NCBI GenBank assembly: GCA_001898225.1
Contig: MKTJ01000085.1
Coordinates: 59,379-123,378 of the forward strand
Direction: 5' to 3'
DNA length: 64,000 bases
Source: Chloroflexi bacterium 54-19
GTDB taxonomy: Bacteria > Chloroflexota > Chloroflexia > Chloroheliales > Chloroheliaceae
The notes below the pieces were generated by a model. That model worked only from the letters and a program-made list of their open reading frames with translations, was not told the DNA's origin and searched no databases. Made by a program: the position numbers and the translations under genes. This document shows, piece after piece, positions 51,832-59,543 of the stretch; the first letter of the stretch is position 1, and every line of letters starts with the position of its first letter.

Positions 51832-53799
51832 CTAGCGGCGGAAACCGGACTGCGGAGGCTTGTAGTAGAAAGCGTCCGGGGTGGATTCGTCGGGCTGGAA
51901 CATCGAGTTACCGTGAGCCAGGAGTTGGCGCAGGTAGTTGCGGCTGAAAGGCCGTTCGATGTTGGCGACCGGGTAAAGGTCGTCCAGCAACGCGTAGAAG
52001 CCCAGGGACGATTTCTGGCCGGTGTATTCAAACGACTGCGCGACAACCTGGTCGGTCTTCTTGCGGTCGCTATCTTCCAACCGTTTCTGGCCGTTTAACT
52101 TGGCGTAGCGGTCGGGCGTCAGCAAGCCTTCCCCGATGACTTCGCAGGCGAAGACGATGGGCCGGAAGACAAACTTCTGGCGGCGCTCGTCGTAGAACAG
52201 GACGTTGGCGTTCTGCTCGTCGCTCTGTTCGTACTCAATCGTGAAGTGGTTGCTCTTGTCACCCTGCCGGATAACCAGCACCGCGCCCGGAACCAGGTTT
52301 TCTTCGAAGAACTGTTCCAGGCCTCCAACCCAACCGCCCCGGCTACCGGTGGGGTAGCGCAGTTCGGCGGTGTAGGTGAAGTACAACTGGGGCGCTTCGA
52401 AACGCAGCACCAGCGACTTCTGCTCCTCCAGGAGCGGGGCCGGGAACATGTCGCGGGAAGAATTGTCGTAGGGTAGCACACCGTTTTCATATTCGTAGAA
52501 AGTCAGCATGTGCCGCCAGACCTTGTAACCGTCTTCCTCGGTAACTTCCGAAGGATCAACCAGTTGGGGGTCTTCCAGGAACTTGTAATCGGTGCCGATT
52601 TCGGTCGCTTTGTGGCGCGGGTTGCCAATCTGAGGCAGACCGGGAGCGGTCCAGACAAAGTCGTCGGCAGCGCCTACGAACTCGAAGTCTTTCTTTTCCC
52701 GGAAGAGCCGGAAGTTCAGGGCGAACCGGGTCGCCTCGTAATCGGCGTCGGTGGTGCGTTTACCCCACAGGTCGGCCAGCATCGCGGTATCGCTGACCGG
52801 GCCTTCGTTATCCTGCATGTATTCGCGGATACGCCGGAAGTCGCCTTTGTTGTAACGCCCGGTGATGTCTTCCAGGTAGTAGCTATTGGCAAAATTGATA
52901 AACCGGAAGTCTTCTTCCAGGGCCGGGGCCAGGGCTGAGGCGAAGTAATCGCCAGCATCTGCCAGTACATCGGCGGAAGGCCGGTTCAGGTCCACCGTCA
53001 CACCGTCGGCCACGGTAATTTCGATAGGTCCGCTCGAAACCGGGGTCGGGGCCAGGGCCGGGGGCGGCGTAACCTGGATAGACGGGGCCGAGGCTGCCGG
53101 GCGGGCCGGTTGGGCCACCACCGGGGGCGGGGTCTGGGCCGCAGTAGGCTGGACGACCGGGCGCACCGGTTGGACCACAGGCGGTTGAGCCGGGACCGGG
53201 GTCGCTGGGGCCGGGCGGACCGGTTGAGCGGCGGTCGGAGCAGGCTGTGCCGGGGTCGCCGGGCGAGCCGCCGGTTGTTGGACCGGAGTGGCCGGGGCGG
53301 GCTGCTGGGTCGCAGCGACCGGCAGGTTCAACGAATGGGTCGGCTGCGGGTGTTCCGCCGGGCGGGCGGCTTCCTCGTCGGTCTCCTGGGTAACGGGCTT
53401 GGCATCCTGGAACAGGCGCGTCTTGAAGCTATGCTGGTCCAGGTTTTCGCTAACCGGGGCTTTGCCGCTCTTGGTAGTCTTAAAGGTTATCAGGGAGTTG
53501 GCCGCGGCGGAATCTTCCGCTTCGGAAGCATCGTCTGTTTCGGTTTCCTCGCGCAAGAAAACCACCGGGCTGGCCGATAACGCTTTGTCTATAAGCGGGG
53601 CGAGTTCAGCCGGGTTATCCAGGCCCTGGTATTTCTGCCCGGCATAATACTCGGCCAGTTGTTCCAGGGTTAAAGAGATAGGCCGGGTTACGGCATAGGA
53701 GAAACCGCGCATCCGCATCAAGTTCCAAACCTGACCGGCCAACTCTTGCTCTTCCTTGGTGCCACCCAACTCAAGCTTGGGCATATTTGTTTGCATCAT
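51832..53799 (-). CDS. Large protein of unknown function with Pro/Ala-rich linker
   Basis: 655 residues, not recognised. Three parts are visible. The N-terminal helical region (1-100) contains QELAGQVWNLMRMRGFSYAV and LTLEQLAEYYAGQ and looks like a small DNA-binding or protein-binding fold. A long linker (about 145-265) is made mainly of Pro, Ala, Gln and Val. The C-terminal globular domain (about 275-655) is rich in aromatic and acidic residues (YFASALAPALEEDFRFINFA, REYMQDNEGPVSDTAMLADL, VWRHMLTFYEYENG). The C-terminal domain has no known catalytic motif to my eye. No signal peptide, so it is cytoplasmic. It lies 141 bases downstream of a 50-residue gene on the same strand, with no terminator seen between, and is divergent from an ECF sigma factor operon. 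Confidence 0.8.
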   Translation of the reverse strand: MMQTNMPKLELGGTKEEQELAGQVWNLMRMRGFSYAVTRPISLTLEQLAEYYAGQKYQGLDNPAELAPLIDKALSASPVVFLREETETDDASEAEDSAAANSLITFKTTKSGKAPVSENLDQHSFKTRLFQDAKPVTQETDEEAARPAEHPQPTHSLNLPVAATQQPAPATPVQQPAARPATPAQPAPTAAQPVRPAPATPVPAQPPVVQPVRPVVQPTAAQTPPPVVAQPARPAASAPSIQVTPPPALAPTPVSSGPIEITVADGVTVDLNRPSADVLADAGDYFASALAPALEEDFRFINFANSYYLEDITGRYNKGDFRRIREYMQDNEGPVSDTAMLADLWGKRTTDADYEATRFALNFRLFREKKDFEFVGAADDFVWTAPGLPQIGNPRHKATEIGTDYKFLEDPQLVDPSEVTEEDGYKVWRHMLTFYEYENGVLPYDNSSRDMFPAPLLEEQKSLVLRFEAPQLYFTYTAELRYPTGSRGGWVGGLEQFFEENLVPGAVLVIRQGDKSNHFTIEYEQSDEQNANVLFYDERRQKFVFRPIVFACEVIGEGLLTPDRYAKLNGQKRLEDSDRKKTDQVVAQSFEYTGQKSSLGFYALLDDLYPVANIERPFSRNYLRQLLAHGNSMFQPDESTPDAFYYKPPQSGFRR

Positions 53800-53940
53800 A
53801 GAGGCAGTTTATCCTCTCGTCTCACTGCTTGTGGTAAACAACCGTTTTGCGACCGGAGCGGGCTGCCGCCCGGATTGCTCACTGGTTTTTCACTTAAAAA
53901 TAAAGCTACGGAAAGCCCCACCCTCATTGTCATCCGATTA

Positions 53941-54093
53941 TTAGCGGTGGCTGGCTTCATCCTTTAGTAACTCGATGTAACGTTTGGTCAGAGCTTCCAG
54001 GGTCTGGGGACGACCGCTACGGCGGACGAATTCCACCAGTTTTTCCAGTTGCTCCGGCGTTACTTTCAAGGTTGTTTCTTTGGTTGTGTCCAT
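53941..54093 (-). CDS. 50-residue helical protein upstream of the 655-residue unknown
   Basis: Small protein beginning MDTTKETTLKVTPEQLEKLV and ending KDEASHR, read from ATG 54093 to the stop at 53941. AGGA lies four bases before the start, rather close. It is charged and almost certainly alpha-helical, with an RRSGRPQTLEALTKRYIELL stretch that resembles the C-terminal helices of small DNA-binding proteins; that resemblance is weak. Codon use is like its neighbours and there is no competing frame. It is the first gene before the 655-residue unknown protein and may be co-transcribed with it. Confidence 0.6.
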   Translation of the reverse strand: MDTTKETTLKVTPEQLEKLVEFVRRSGRPQTLEALTKRYIELLKDEASHR

Positions 54094-54291
54094 TAAATCC
54101 TAACCTTTTAAATTTCACGGCAATAAACCTGGCGGGCCTTTGCCGCCGAGTTGCTATTTTACACTAAAATTGAGTTTGAATCAATTTGAATAGCCAGCTT
54201 AAAGCCAGCCTTAAAAAATCAAGGAACTAACACCACCTTTTATATTTCGTGAAAACCGGAACTAATTTTAAGAATTGAATTATAAAAGTTG

Positions 54292-54319
54292 GGAACCCTT
54301 TCGCGCTTTTTTGTGACTA
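54292..54319 (+). promoter_or_regulatory. Candidate ECF-type promoter of the sigma/anti-sigma operon
   Basis: GGAAC at 54292-54296 is followed after exactly 16 bases by GTGACTA (54313-54319), the layout of an ECF promoter (GGAAC -35). It lies about 50 bases upstream of the sigma factor start, as expected for autoregulation. A TATACT overlapping the -10 region is the competing sigma-A reading, but no good -35 fits it. Confidence 0.45.
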
Positions 54320-54375
54320 TACTGGTGAGGAGTAGCTACCCTTCCTACGACAATCCAGGGTAATAAGGAGAAGGC

Positions 54376-54960
54376 TTGGAAAAAAACAGTACCACCCTTG
54401 TGTTAAATGACCACCCTGACGAATCCGACCTGGCCTTACTGCGCGAGATGGCAGTAGGCCGGGTCGAGGCGCTAAATCTACTTTACGCCCGCTACGGCAG
54501 TTTGCTCCTGGTCTACCTGACGGCCAGGCTGCACGACCGCCAGTGGGCCGAGGAAGTATTGCAGGATGTTATGCTGACCGCCTGGAACGGCGCGGGTAAC
54601 TTCCAGGGTCGAAGTAGTGTCAAGACCTGGCTATTTACAATCGCCCGGAACCAGGCCGTGAATGCCTACACCCGCCGCAAGCCCGGACCTGACCCACTCG
54701 ACCCGGAAATGCCCGGCCTGGCCGGAGTCTCGCCGGAGAAACTCCTGGAAAGGAGCCTGGACGGCGCAACTTTGCAGGAAGCCCTCTTGCAATTGCCGGA
54801 GGAGCAGCGCGAAACGCTCGAACTGCTCTTTTTCCAGGAGCTTTCCCAGGCGGAGGTGGCTCAGGTCATGCGGGTAGCGCCCGGCACCATCAAGAGCCGT
54901 TTATCAAGAGCCAGGACCAATTTACGCAAGTTTTTTAAGGTAAGGGAGGATTTTGAGTGA
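54376..54960 (+). CDS. ECF-type RNA polymerase sigma factor
   Basis: 194 residues. Region 2 (about 30-100) has ALNLLYARYGSLLLVYLTAR, EEVLQDVMLTAWNGAG and the -10 reading helix ending KTWLFTIARNQAVNAYTRR. Region 4 (about 130-185) has LLQLPEEQRETLELLFFQEL and an HTH SQAEVAQVMRVAPGTIKSRL, then SRARTNLRKFF. It starts with TTG 54376, which has AAGGAG five bases upstream. The stop overlaps the start of the anti-sigma gene by four bases (GTGA), so the two are co-translated. Group membership within ECF factors cannot be fixed by eye. Confidence 0.95.
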   Translation: MEKNSTTLVLNDHPDESDLALLREMAVGRVEALNLLYARYGSLLLVYLTARLHDRQWAEEVLQDVMLTAWNGAGNFQGRSSVKTWLFTIARNQAVNAYTRRKPGPDPLDPEMPGLAGVSPEKLLERSLDGATLQEALLQLPEEQRETLELLFFQELSQAEVAQVMRVAPGTIKSRLSRARTNLRKFFKVREDFE

Positions 54961-56759
54961 AAAACGACCATACCCAGGTGACGGATTTATTGCCTTTCTA
55001 CGCTGCCGGGACGGCTGACCTGCCCGACCGAGTTTTGGTGGAAGCTCATCTGCCCGGTTGCCTGGTCTGCCAGCGCGAGTTACAGGAGTGGCAGAAAATA
55101 GGCCGGAACGTGCGCTCCGTCATGGTCGCCTACCAGCGCCAGCTTGAACTGCCGCCGCTCAAACTGCCCCTACCGACCCGGGCGGCCAGCCGCACAGCCT
55201 CTCCCACTTTGCCCGCCCACCATGAAGTTTACCGGACCCCAACCCTGACCGAACGGCTGACCGATAGGCTGGCTGCGTGGTTCAGGTTGGCCCCAAACCC
55301 GGCAAAGAAAGGGAATGTTTTTATGAGGGAATACTCCACGCGTGAGGAAGAAGATTTGGTAACTCTACCCCCGACCCGGCAGCGCGGTTTTTACCGGGCT
55401 CTGGTCGGCGGCCTGGTGACGGCCTGCCTGGTAGCGGTGCTGGTGCTGGCTCTCGCCATCGCCAACCGGCCCGATACCTCACCGAACACCGCCAGCCAGC
55501 CGCAGGGCCAATTAGGTGCAAAGGCCACCCAGGCTGTACCTACGGCAGTACCGACCCCCACTGTCCCGGCCAAACCGACCGGCGAGGTTACCACGGCGGC
55601 AGCCGCGGCTAATTCTGCCGGGTTTAGCGGCCAACTTGTCAGCAGCATCAAATTCAATCCGAACGCCGGGGCCAACCCATCCGTACCGGAAGTCCCCGGC
55701 CATACCAATGTAGCCGCTTCCCCGGACAGCCAAATGGTCGCTATTAGTGAGGAAGGGACGGTAAAACTTTTTAAGACCGCCGATGGCAGCCTCGTTAAAA
55801 CGGTTGACCTGCCGGCCCAGTACAAAAGCAGCGTTACCTGGGCTTTGCTGTCCTGGTCGCCGGATAGCCAGACCCTGGCTGTAAGCTACTATTACCAGCA
55901 GAAAGCCGGGCCGGAAGGTGTAACGTCACAGGTGCAGTTCTGGACCGCGCAGGGTGAGTTAAAGACCCAGCTGGCCGGGCTGACCGAGGAAGTGGATATT
56001 ATCAACTGGTCGCCCGATGGCAACTATTTCCTGACTTCCAGCCACAGTTATAACGGCCAGAATGACGCTTTTAACCTGCAACTCTGGGACAAAAACGGCA
56101 AGCCGGTCCAGCGGCTGATGCAAAATGCCTCTATTCCACCCATTCGGATTGCCTGGTCGCCGGACAGCCAGCTTATTGCGGCGACAGTCGAGAACGGTAA
56201 CGTGGTCGGGCCGCTCTCCTTGCAACTGTGGCAGCCGGATGGCAAAGTGGTCGCCACTTATGACCAATTGCCCAAGGCTTCCGCCAACAGCCTGGCCTGG
56301 TCGCCGGACAGTCAGTCCCTGGCGGTCGGATTGGCGGCTCCTAGCGACAACCTGTGGATTTTTAACCGGCAGCAACTGCTTGCTAAAGCGGCCAAACCCT
56401 ACGTGACCCTGGTCGGCCACATGGACATCGTCCTGGCGGTGGCATGGTCCGCCGATAGCAAGACCCTGGCAAGCAGTTCGGTTGACAACACTGTGCGGGT
56501 GTGGGATGTGGTAAGCGGCCACTCTACGGCTACCATCAAAGTCGGTCAGTTAAGCGAAATCGGGATAGCCTGGTCGCCGGATGGCAACCTCCTGGCGGTC
56601 GCGGCCAGCGGTCAGAATACCCTGGTCGTTGACAAGACCGGCCAGACAGTCGCTACCCTAAAAGAGACCGGCAAGGTCGAATACCTGGGTTGGTCGAAGG
56701 ATGGTAAGGTGCTGCAAAGCACGCTCGATACGGGCGCTTTCAATACCTGGCTAAAATAG
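54957..56759 (+). CDS. Anti-sigma factor (zinc-finger type) fused to an extracytoplasmic beta-propeller
   Basis: 600 residues. The N-terminus carries a putative zinc-binding anti-sigma domain with H31-x3-C35-x2-C38 (EAHLPGCLVC). After a cytoplasmic linker, one membrane helix spans about 148-170 (ALVGGLVTACLVAVLVLALA). Outside, a Pro/Thr/Ala linker (to about 235) leads to a WD40-like propeller with WSPDSQ and WSPDGN blades to the C-terminus. The layout implies a one-protein sensor: the propeller senses something outside and the inner domain holds the ECF sigma factor. GTG 54957 overlaps the sigma stop. No site-1 or rhomboid protease is adjacent, so how release occurs is not visible. Confidence 0.9.
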   Translation: MKNDHTQVTDLLPFYAAGTADLPDRVLVEAHLPGCLVCQRELQEWQKIGRNVRSVMVAYQRQLELPPLKLPLPTRAASRTASPTLPAHHEVYRTPTLTERLTDRLAAWFRLAPNPAKKGNVFMREYSTREEEDLVTLPPTRQRGFYRALVGGLVTACLVAVLVLALAIANRPDTSPNTASQPQGQLGAKATQAVPTAVPTPTVPAKPTGEVTTAAAAANSAGFSGQLVSSIKFNPNAGANPSVPEVPGHTNVAASPDSQMVAISEEGTVKLFKTADGSLVKTVDLPAQYKSSVTWALLSWSPDSQTLAVSYYYQQKAGPEGVTSQVQFWTAQGELKTQLAGLTEEVDIINWSPDGNYFLTSSHSYNGQNDAFNLQLWDKNGKPVQRLMQNASIPPIRIAWSPDSQLIAATVENGNVVGPLSLQLWQPDGKVVATYDQLPKASANSLAWSPDSQSLAVGLAAPSDNLWIFNRQQLLAKAAKPYVTLVGHMDIVLAVAWSADSKTLASSSVDNTVRVWDVVSGHSTATIKVGQLSEIGIAWSPDGNLLAVAASGQNTLVVDKTGQTVATLKETGKVEYLGWSKDGKVLQSTLDTGAFNTWLK

Positions 56760-56780
56760 TCTCGTTTCAATATAAAAAAG

Positions 56781-56810
56781 TGGTCCGGTATAACGCCGGG
56801 CCATTTTTGT
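56781..56810 (+). terminator. Terminator of the sigma/anti-sigma operon
   Basis: TGGTCCGG (56781-56788) pairs with CCGGGCCA (56796-56803, one wobble) and five T residues follow. Confidence 0.82.
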
Positions 56811-56911
56811 TTTGAGCGATAAGGGAAAAGTTTTCCCAAGATTTAGAGATTTTGTTATTATGGTCCTACTTTATACCAAACAATGTTTATCCGTAAACAG
56901 AGGAAACGCCC

Positions 56912-57844
56912 ATGTCACTCGACCCCCAGGTCCAGGCTTATCTTGCAAGGCTGGCTTCGCTAAATATTCCTTCCAAATACGAACTCGGCCCCGAAAAAGT
57001 GCGCCAGCAAGCCAGGGCGGGGAGTTTTGCCCTATCCGGTGAGCCGCCCGCGATAGCCAAAGTTGAAGACCTGGTTGTTCCCGGCCCAACCGGGCAGGTA
57101 CCGGTCAGGGTCTATACGCCTGCCGGGAGCGGACCTTTCCCGGCCCTGCTCTACAGTCACGGCGGCGGGTGGGTCAATTGTGACCTGGATACGCATGAGG
57201 TTATCTGCCGGAGCCTGGCAAACGGGGCGGGATGTATCGTGGTGTCGGTGGATTATCGCCAGTCACCGGAGTACAAATTTCCGAGTGGGCTTGAGGATTG
57301 TTACGCGGTCCTGACCTGGTTGGCCGCTAGCGCCGCCGAGCTAAATGTTGACCCGGCCCGATTGGCGGTGGGTGGGGACAGTTCGGGCGGGAACTTCGCA
57401 GCGGCCCTGGCCCTTATGGCGCGGGATAGAGGCGGTCCCGACCTGGCCCTGCAACTTTTGATTTACCCGATTACCGATTTGCGGCTGGAAACTCCTTCGA
57501 TGGCGCGCAACGGTACCGGATACGCCCTGACCGAAGAGGACATGGAATGGTACCGGGAGCAGTATATTCGCGACGAAGCCGACATCGAAAACCCGCTGGT
57601 CTCGCCGGGGCTGGCTGCCGATTTAACCGGTTTGCCATCGGCCTTTATCCTGACCGCGGAGTTCGACCCGCTTGTTGATGAAGCCGAGATTTACGGGGAA
57701 CGGCTGGCCGAGGCCGGGGTGCCGGTAAAAGTCTCGTGCTATGACGGGCAGATTCACGGCTTTGTACGGATGACCGCCGTTATCGACCGCAGCTATGTCG
57801 CCCTTGCTGAATGTAGCCAAGTCCTTAAATTAAGTTTTAAATAA
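56912..57844 (+). CDS. Alpha/beta hydrolase of the hormone-sensitive lipase family
   Basis: 310-residue carboxylesterase of the HSL group, family IV of bacterial esterases. The oxyanion motif is YSHGGGWVNCD, the nucleophile elbow GGDSSGGNFA, the Asp in TAEFDPLVDEA and the His in QIHGFVRM. A cap region occupies about residues 1-55. No signal peptide. AGAGGAAAC precedes ATG 56912 by a few bases. It is single, behind the sigma operon terminator. It is in a different esterase family from the gene at 1502. Confidence 0.94.
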   Translation: MSLDPQVQAYLARLASLNIPSKYELGPEKVRQQARAGSFALSGEPPAIAKVEDLVVPGPTGQVPVRVYTPAGSGPFPALLYSHGGGWVNCDLDTHEVICRSLANGAGCIVVSVDYRQSPEYKFPSGLEDCYAVLTWLAASAAELNVDPARLAVGGDSSGGNFAAALALMARDRGGPDLALQLLIYPITDLRLETPSMARNGTGYALTEEDMEWYREQYIRDEADIENPLVSPGLAADLTGLPSAFILTAEFDPLVDEAEIYGERLAEAGVPVKVSCYDGQIHGFVRMTAVIDRSYVALAECSQVLKLSFK

Positions 57845-57922
57845 TCTATTTAAATACCCGTAAAGAAACCCTATAATACATATAGAGTATATAGATGTCC
57901 TTGCCCAATACTAAATATAGAG

Positions 57923-57951
57923 TTGACAGAGAAATAAGCCTAAAGTATACT
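57923..57951 (+). promoter_or_regulatory. Near-consensus sigma-A promoter
   Basis: TTGACA (57923-57928) is followed after exactly 17 bases by TATACT (57946-57951). This is among the best promoters in the window. Transcription would start near 57959, far ahead of the first gene at 58327. Confidence 0.72.
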
Positions 57952-57958
57952 CTATTTG

Positions 57959-58326
57959 AGTAATAGGAAACTTTATTTTGAACGAAGGTTTTTCAGTTAC
58001 TCAAAAAGAACCGCCCTTGCTATCATTAGTTAGTAGCTAAAGATAGCATGCCCATAGAGTTTATAGGCAAGGCGGCTCGGAAATTAACAAAGAGTTTCTT
58101 TAAGTCGAATACCCTTGTGTTAATTTGATATTTGGAACATATCAATTATGTCACAACTTCGGAACTACTGCAATTCTTTTTATTATTCTGAGTCGTACCC
58201 ACTCTGACGGTTCCTCCTTTTATCTGCAATAAGAATAGCAATTTTGAAGACAAGCTTTAGAATGCCTAACTTTAGTTTGTCTCTTAACGGCTTTTCTTAA
58301 TAGCCATTTTAGGAAAGGAAAAAGAA
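57959..58326 (+). ncRNA. Candidate structured leader or small RNA upstream of the DUF2188 gene
   Basis: About 370 bases are transcribed from the strong promoter without a convincing gene. A long-range stem joins CCGCC-c-TTGC (58011-58020) to GCAAGGCGG (58067-58075). Inside it is a smaller hairpin, TATC-A-TTAG with CTAA-A-GATA (58021-58045). A second hairpin, TTGATAT with ATATCAA, lies at 58125-58145. The right ends of the elements are followed by AT-rich sequence with no clear terminator before 58582. This fits a long 5' leader of the DUF2188 gene or a separate RNA; no known RNA family is recognised. Confidence 0.4.
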
Positions 58327-58563
58327 ATGGCTAAAAATCAACATGTAGTTCCTCGAAATGGTGGGGAACAATGGGCAGTACAGGGTGAAGGAAATAGCCG
58401 TGCTAGTAGCCTTCACAATACTCAACGAGAAGCTATTGCTGCGGCTCGTGAGATTGCTCGGAACCAGCAATCTGAGCTCTTAATCCACGGTCAGAACGGC
58501 CAGATTCGGAGCAGGGATAGCTACGGTAACGACCCAAACCCGCCCCGTGATAAAGACTCCTAA
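58327..58563 (+). CDS. DUF2188-like small protein
   Basis: 78 residues. The first 50 match the DUF2188 pattern: QHVVPRNGGEQWAVQGEGNS, then a region of aligned AAAREIARNQQSELLIHGQN and GQIRSRDSYG. These are small beta-alpha-beta proteins of unknown role, often found near mobile or stress genes. ATG 58327 has AAAGGA nine bases upstream. The codon use is more AT-rich than in the flanking genes, which suggests recent transfer or an atypical origin. It is behind a strong promoter and a long leader and has its own terminator. Confidence 0.82.
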   Translation: MAKNQHVVPRNGGEQWAVQGEGNSRASSLHNTQREAIAAAREIARNQQSELLIHGQNGQIRSRDSYGNDPNPPRDKDS

Positions 58564-58581
58564 TTTATAGGAGTTTGGAAT

Positions 58582-58624
58582 AAGGTCTTGCTGATTATAT
58601 TATTGGCAAGACCTTTTCCATTTT
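58582..58624 (+). terminator. Terminator of the DUF2188 gene
   Basis: AAGGTCTTGC (58582-58591) pairs with GCAAGACCTT (58606-58615) and a T-rich tail follows. It may also serve the convergent DeoR gene ending at 58623. Confidence 0.82.
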
Positions 58625-59378
58625 AACCCCGCAAAACCGTGAGGCCAATGGCCCGGTAAGGGTCTAATATTTCCTCCGAAACCCCGCTTTCGGTGACGAG
58701 GTGGGTAATTTCACCGATAGGCCCGACAATGTACTGGGCGGCGGTATTGAGTTTTTCCTCGGAAGCCAGGGCCACGACCTCGGTGGCGCTGGCAAGCATG
58801 GCCCGTTTGACCTCGGCCTCGTCCATATTTGGCACGCTGATGCCAACCTCAGGATGAAGACTACATATCCCCAAAATCAAAATATCAGCTCGAAAGCTAC
58901 GCAATTTATCAACAGGATCAAGACCAACCGTGACCTGGGCATTCTTATAGATTTTTCCTCCCAGCATGAACACCTCGATTTTAGGATAATCAGCCAGGGC
59001 CACGGCTATAGGTGGGCTGTTGGTAATAATGGTCGCCTGTAGACCGGGCGGCAGATTTTGCGCAACCAGTAAATTGGTCGTGCCCCCGTCCAGGATGATA
59101 ACCTGCCCATCCCGGATAAACTGTACGGCTACCCGGGCTAACCCGGCCTTAACCTCGGCCCCCTGGTGCTGGCGGGCTATAAAATTAGCCGTTTCGGGCG
59201 CTCTCAGCAGGGCACCACCGTGGACGCGCTGGATGTATTTTTCTTCGGCCAGGTCGTTGAGGTCGCGCCGTATGGTATCTTCCGAAACCTCAAGTTTATC
59301 ACTGAGAGCCGAGGCCATTACCTTGCCTTCACGCCGCAAAATCTCCAGGATACGTTGCTGTCTTTCTTCTTTAAGCAT
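58623..59378 (-). CDS. DeoR/GlpR-family transcriptional regulator
   Basis: 251-residue sugar-metabolism type repressor. The N-terminal winged helix reads RQQRILEILRREGKVMASAL, then DKLEVSEDTIRRDLNDLAEE and VHGGAL, the DeoR signature. The C-terminal ligand domain (about 75-250) has VIILDGGTTNLLVAQNLP (phosphosugar-binding loop) and ILGICSLHPEVGISVPNMDE. It is divergent from an MFS transporter gene. Three 10-bp GCGTNTT repeats lie just upstream of its start, a plausible operator. The effector is probably a sugar phosphate, as in the family; which sugar is not evident. Confidence 0.94.
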   Translation of the reverse strand: MLKEERQQRILEILRREGKVMASALSDKLEVSEDTIRRDLNDLAEEKYIQRVHGGALLRAPETANFIARQHQGAEVKAGLARVAVQFIRDGQVIILDGGTTNLLVAQNLPPGLQATIITNSPPIAVALADYPKIEVFMLGGKIYKNAQVTVGLDPVDKLRSFRADILILGICSLHPEVGISVPNMDEAEVKRAMLASATEVVALASEEKLNTAAQYIVGPIGEITHLVTESGVSEEILDPYRAIGLTVLRG

Positions 59379-59387
59379 TTAGATTTA

Positions 59388-59417
59388 GCGTCTTTCTGCG
59401 TTTATATGCGTTTTTAA
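59388..59417. promoter_or_regulatory. Three tandem 10-bp repeats upstream of the DeoR gene
   Basis: GCGTCTTTCT (59388), GCGTTTATAT (59398) and GCGTTTTTAA (59408) repeat exactly every 10 bp, 10 bases from the regulator start codon and close to the MFS promoter. DeoR-family proteins often bind direct repeats of this kind. Confidence 0.5.
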
Positions 59418-59421
59418 CCCA

Positions 59422-59450
59422 TTGATTATTCTGGTTTTTGCGGTTATTAT
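59422..59450 (+). promoter_or_regulatory. Likely promoter of the MFS transporter gene
   Basis: TTGATT (59422-59427), 17 bases, then TATTAT (59445-59450). It adjoins the GCGT repeats, so a bound DeoR protein could block it. Confidence 0.5.
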
Positions 59451-59543
59451 ATACAGGTGCATTGTAAATAAGCAAACCTGCCCGGTCAAGGTTTTCTCAC
59501 AACCCAACCTGACAGGTCGAAAAATAGGGGTAACTTAAATTCG

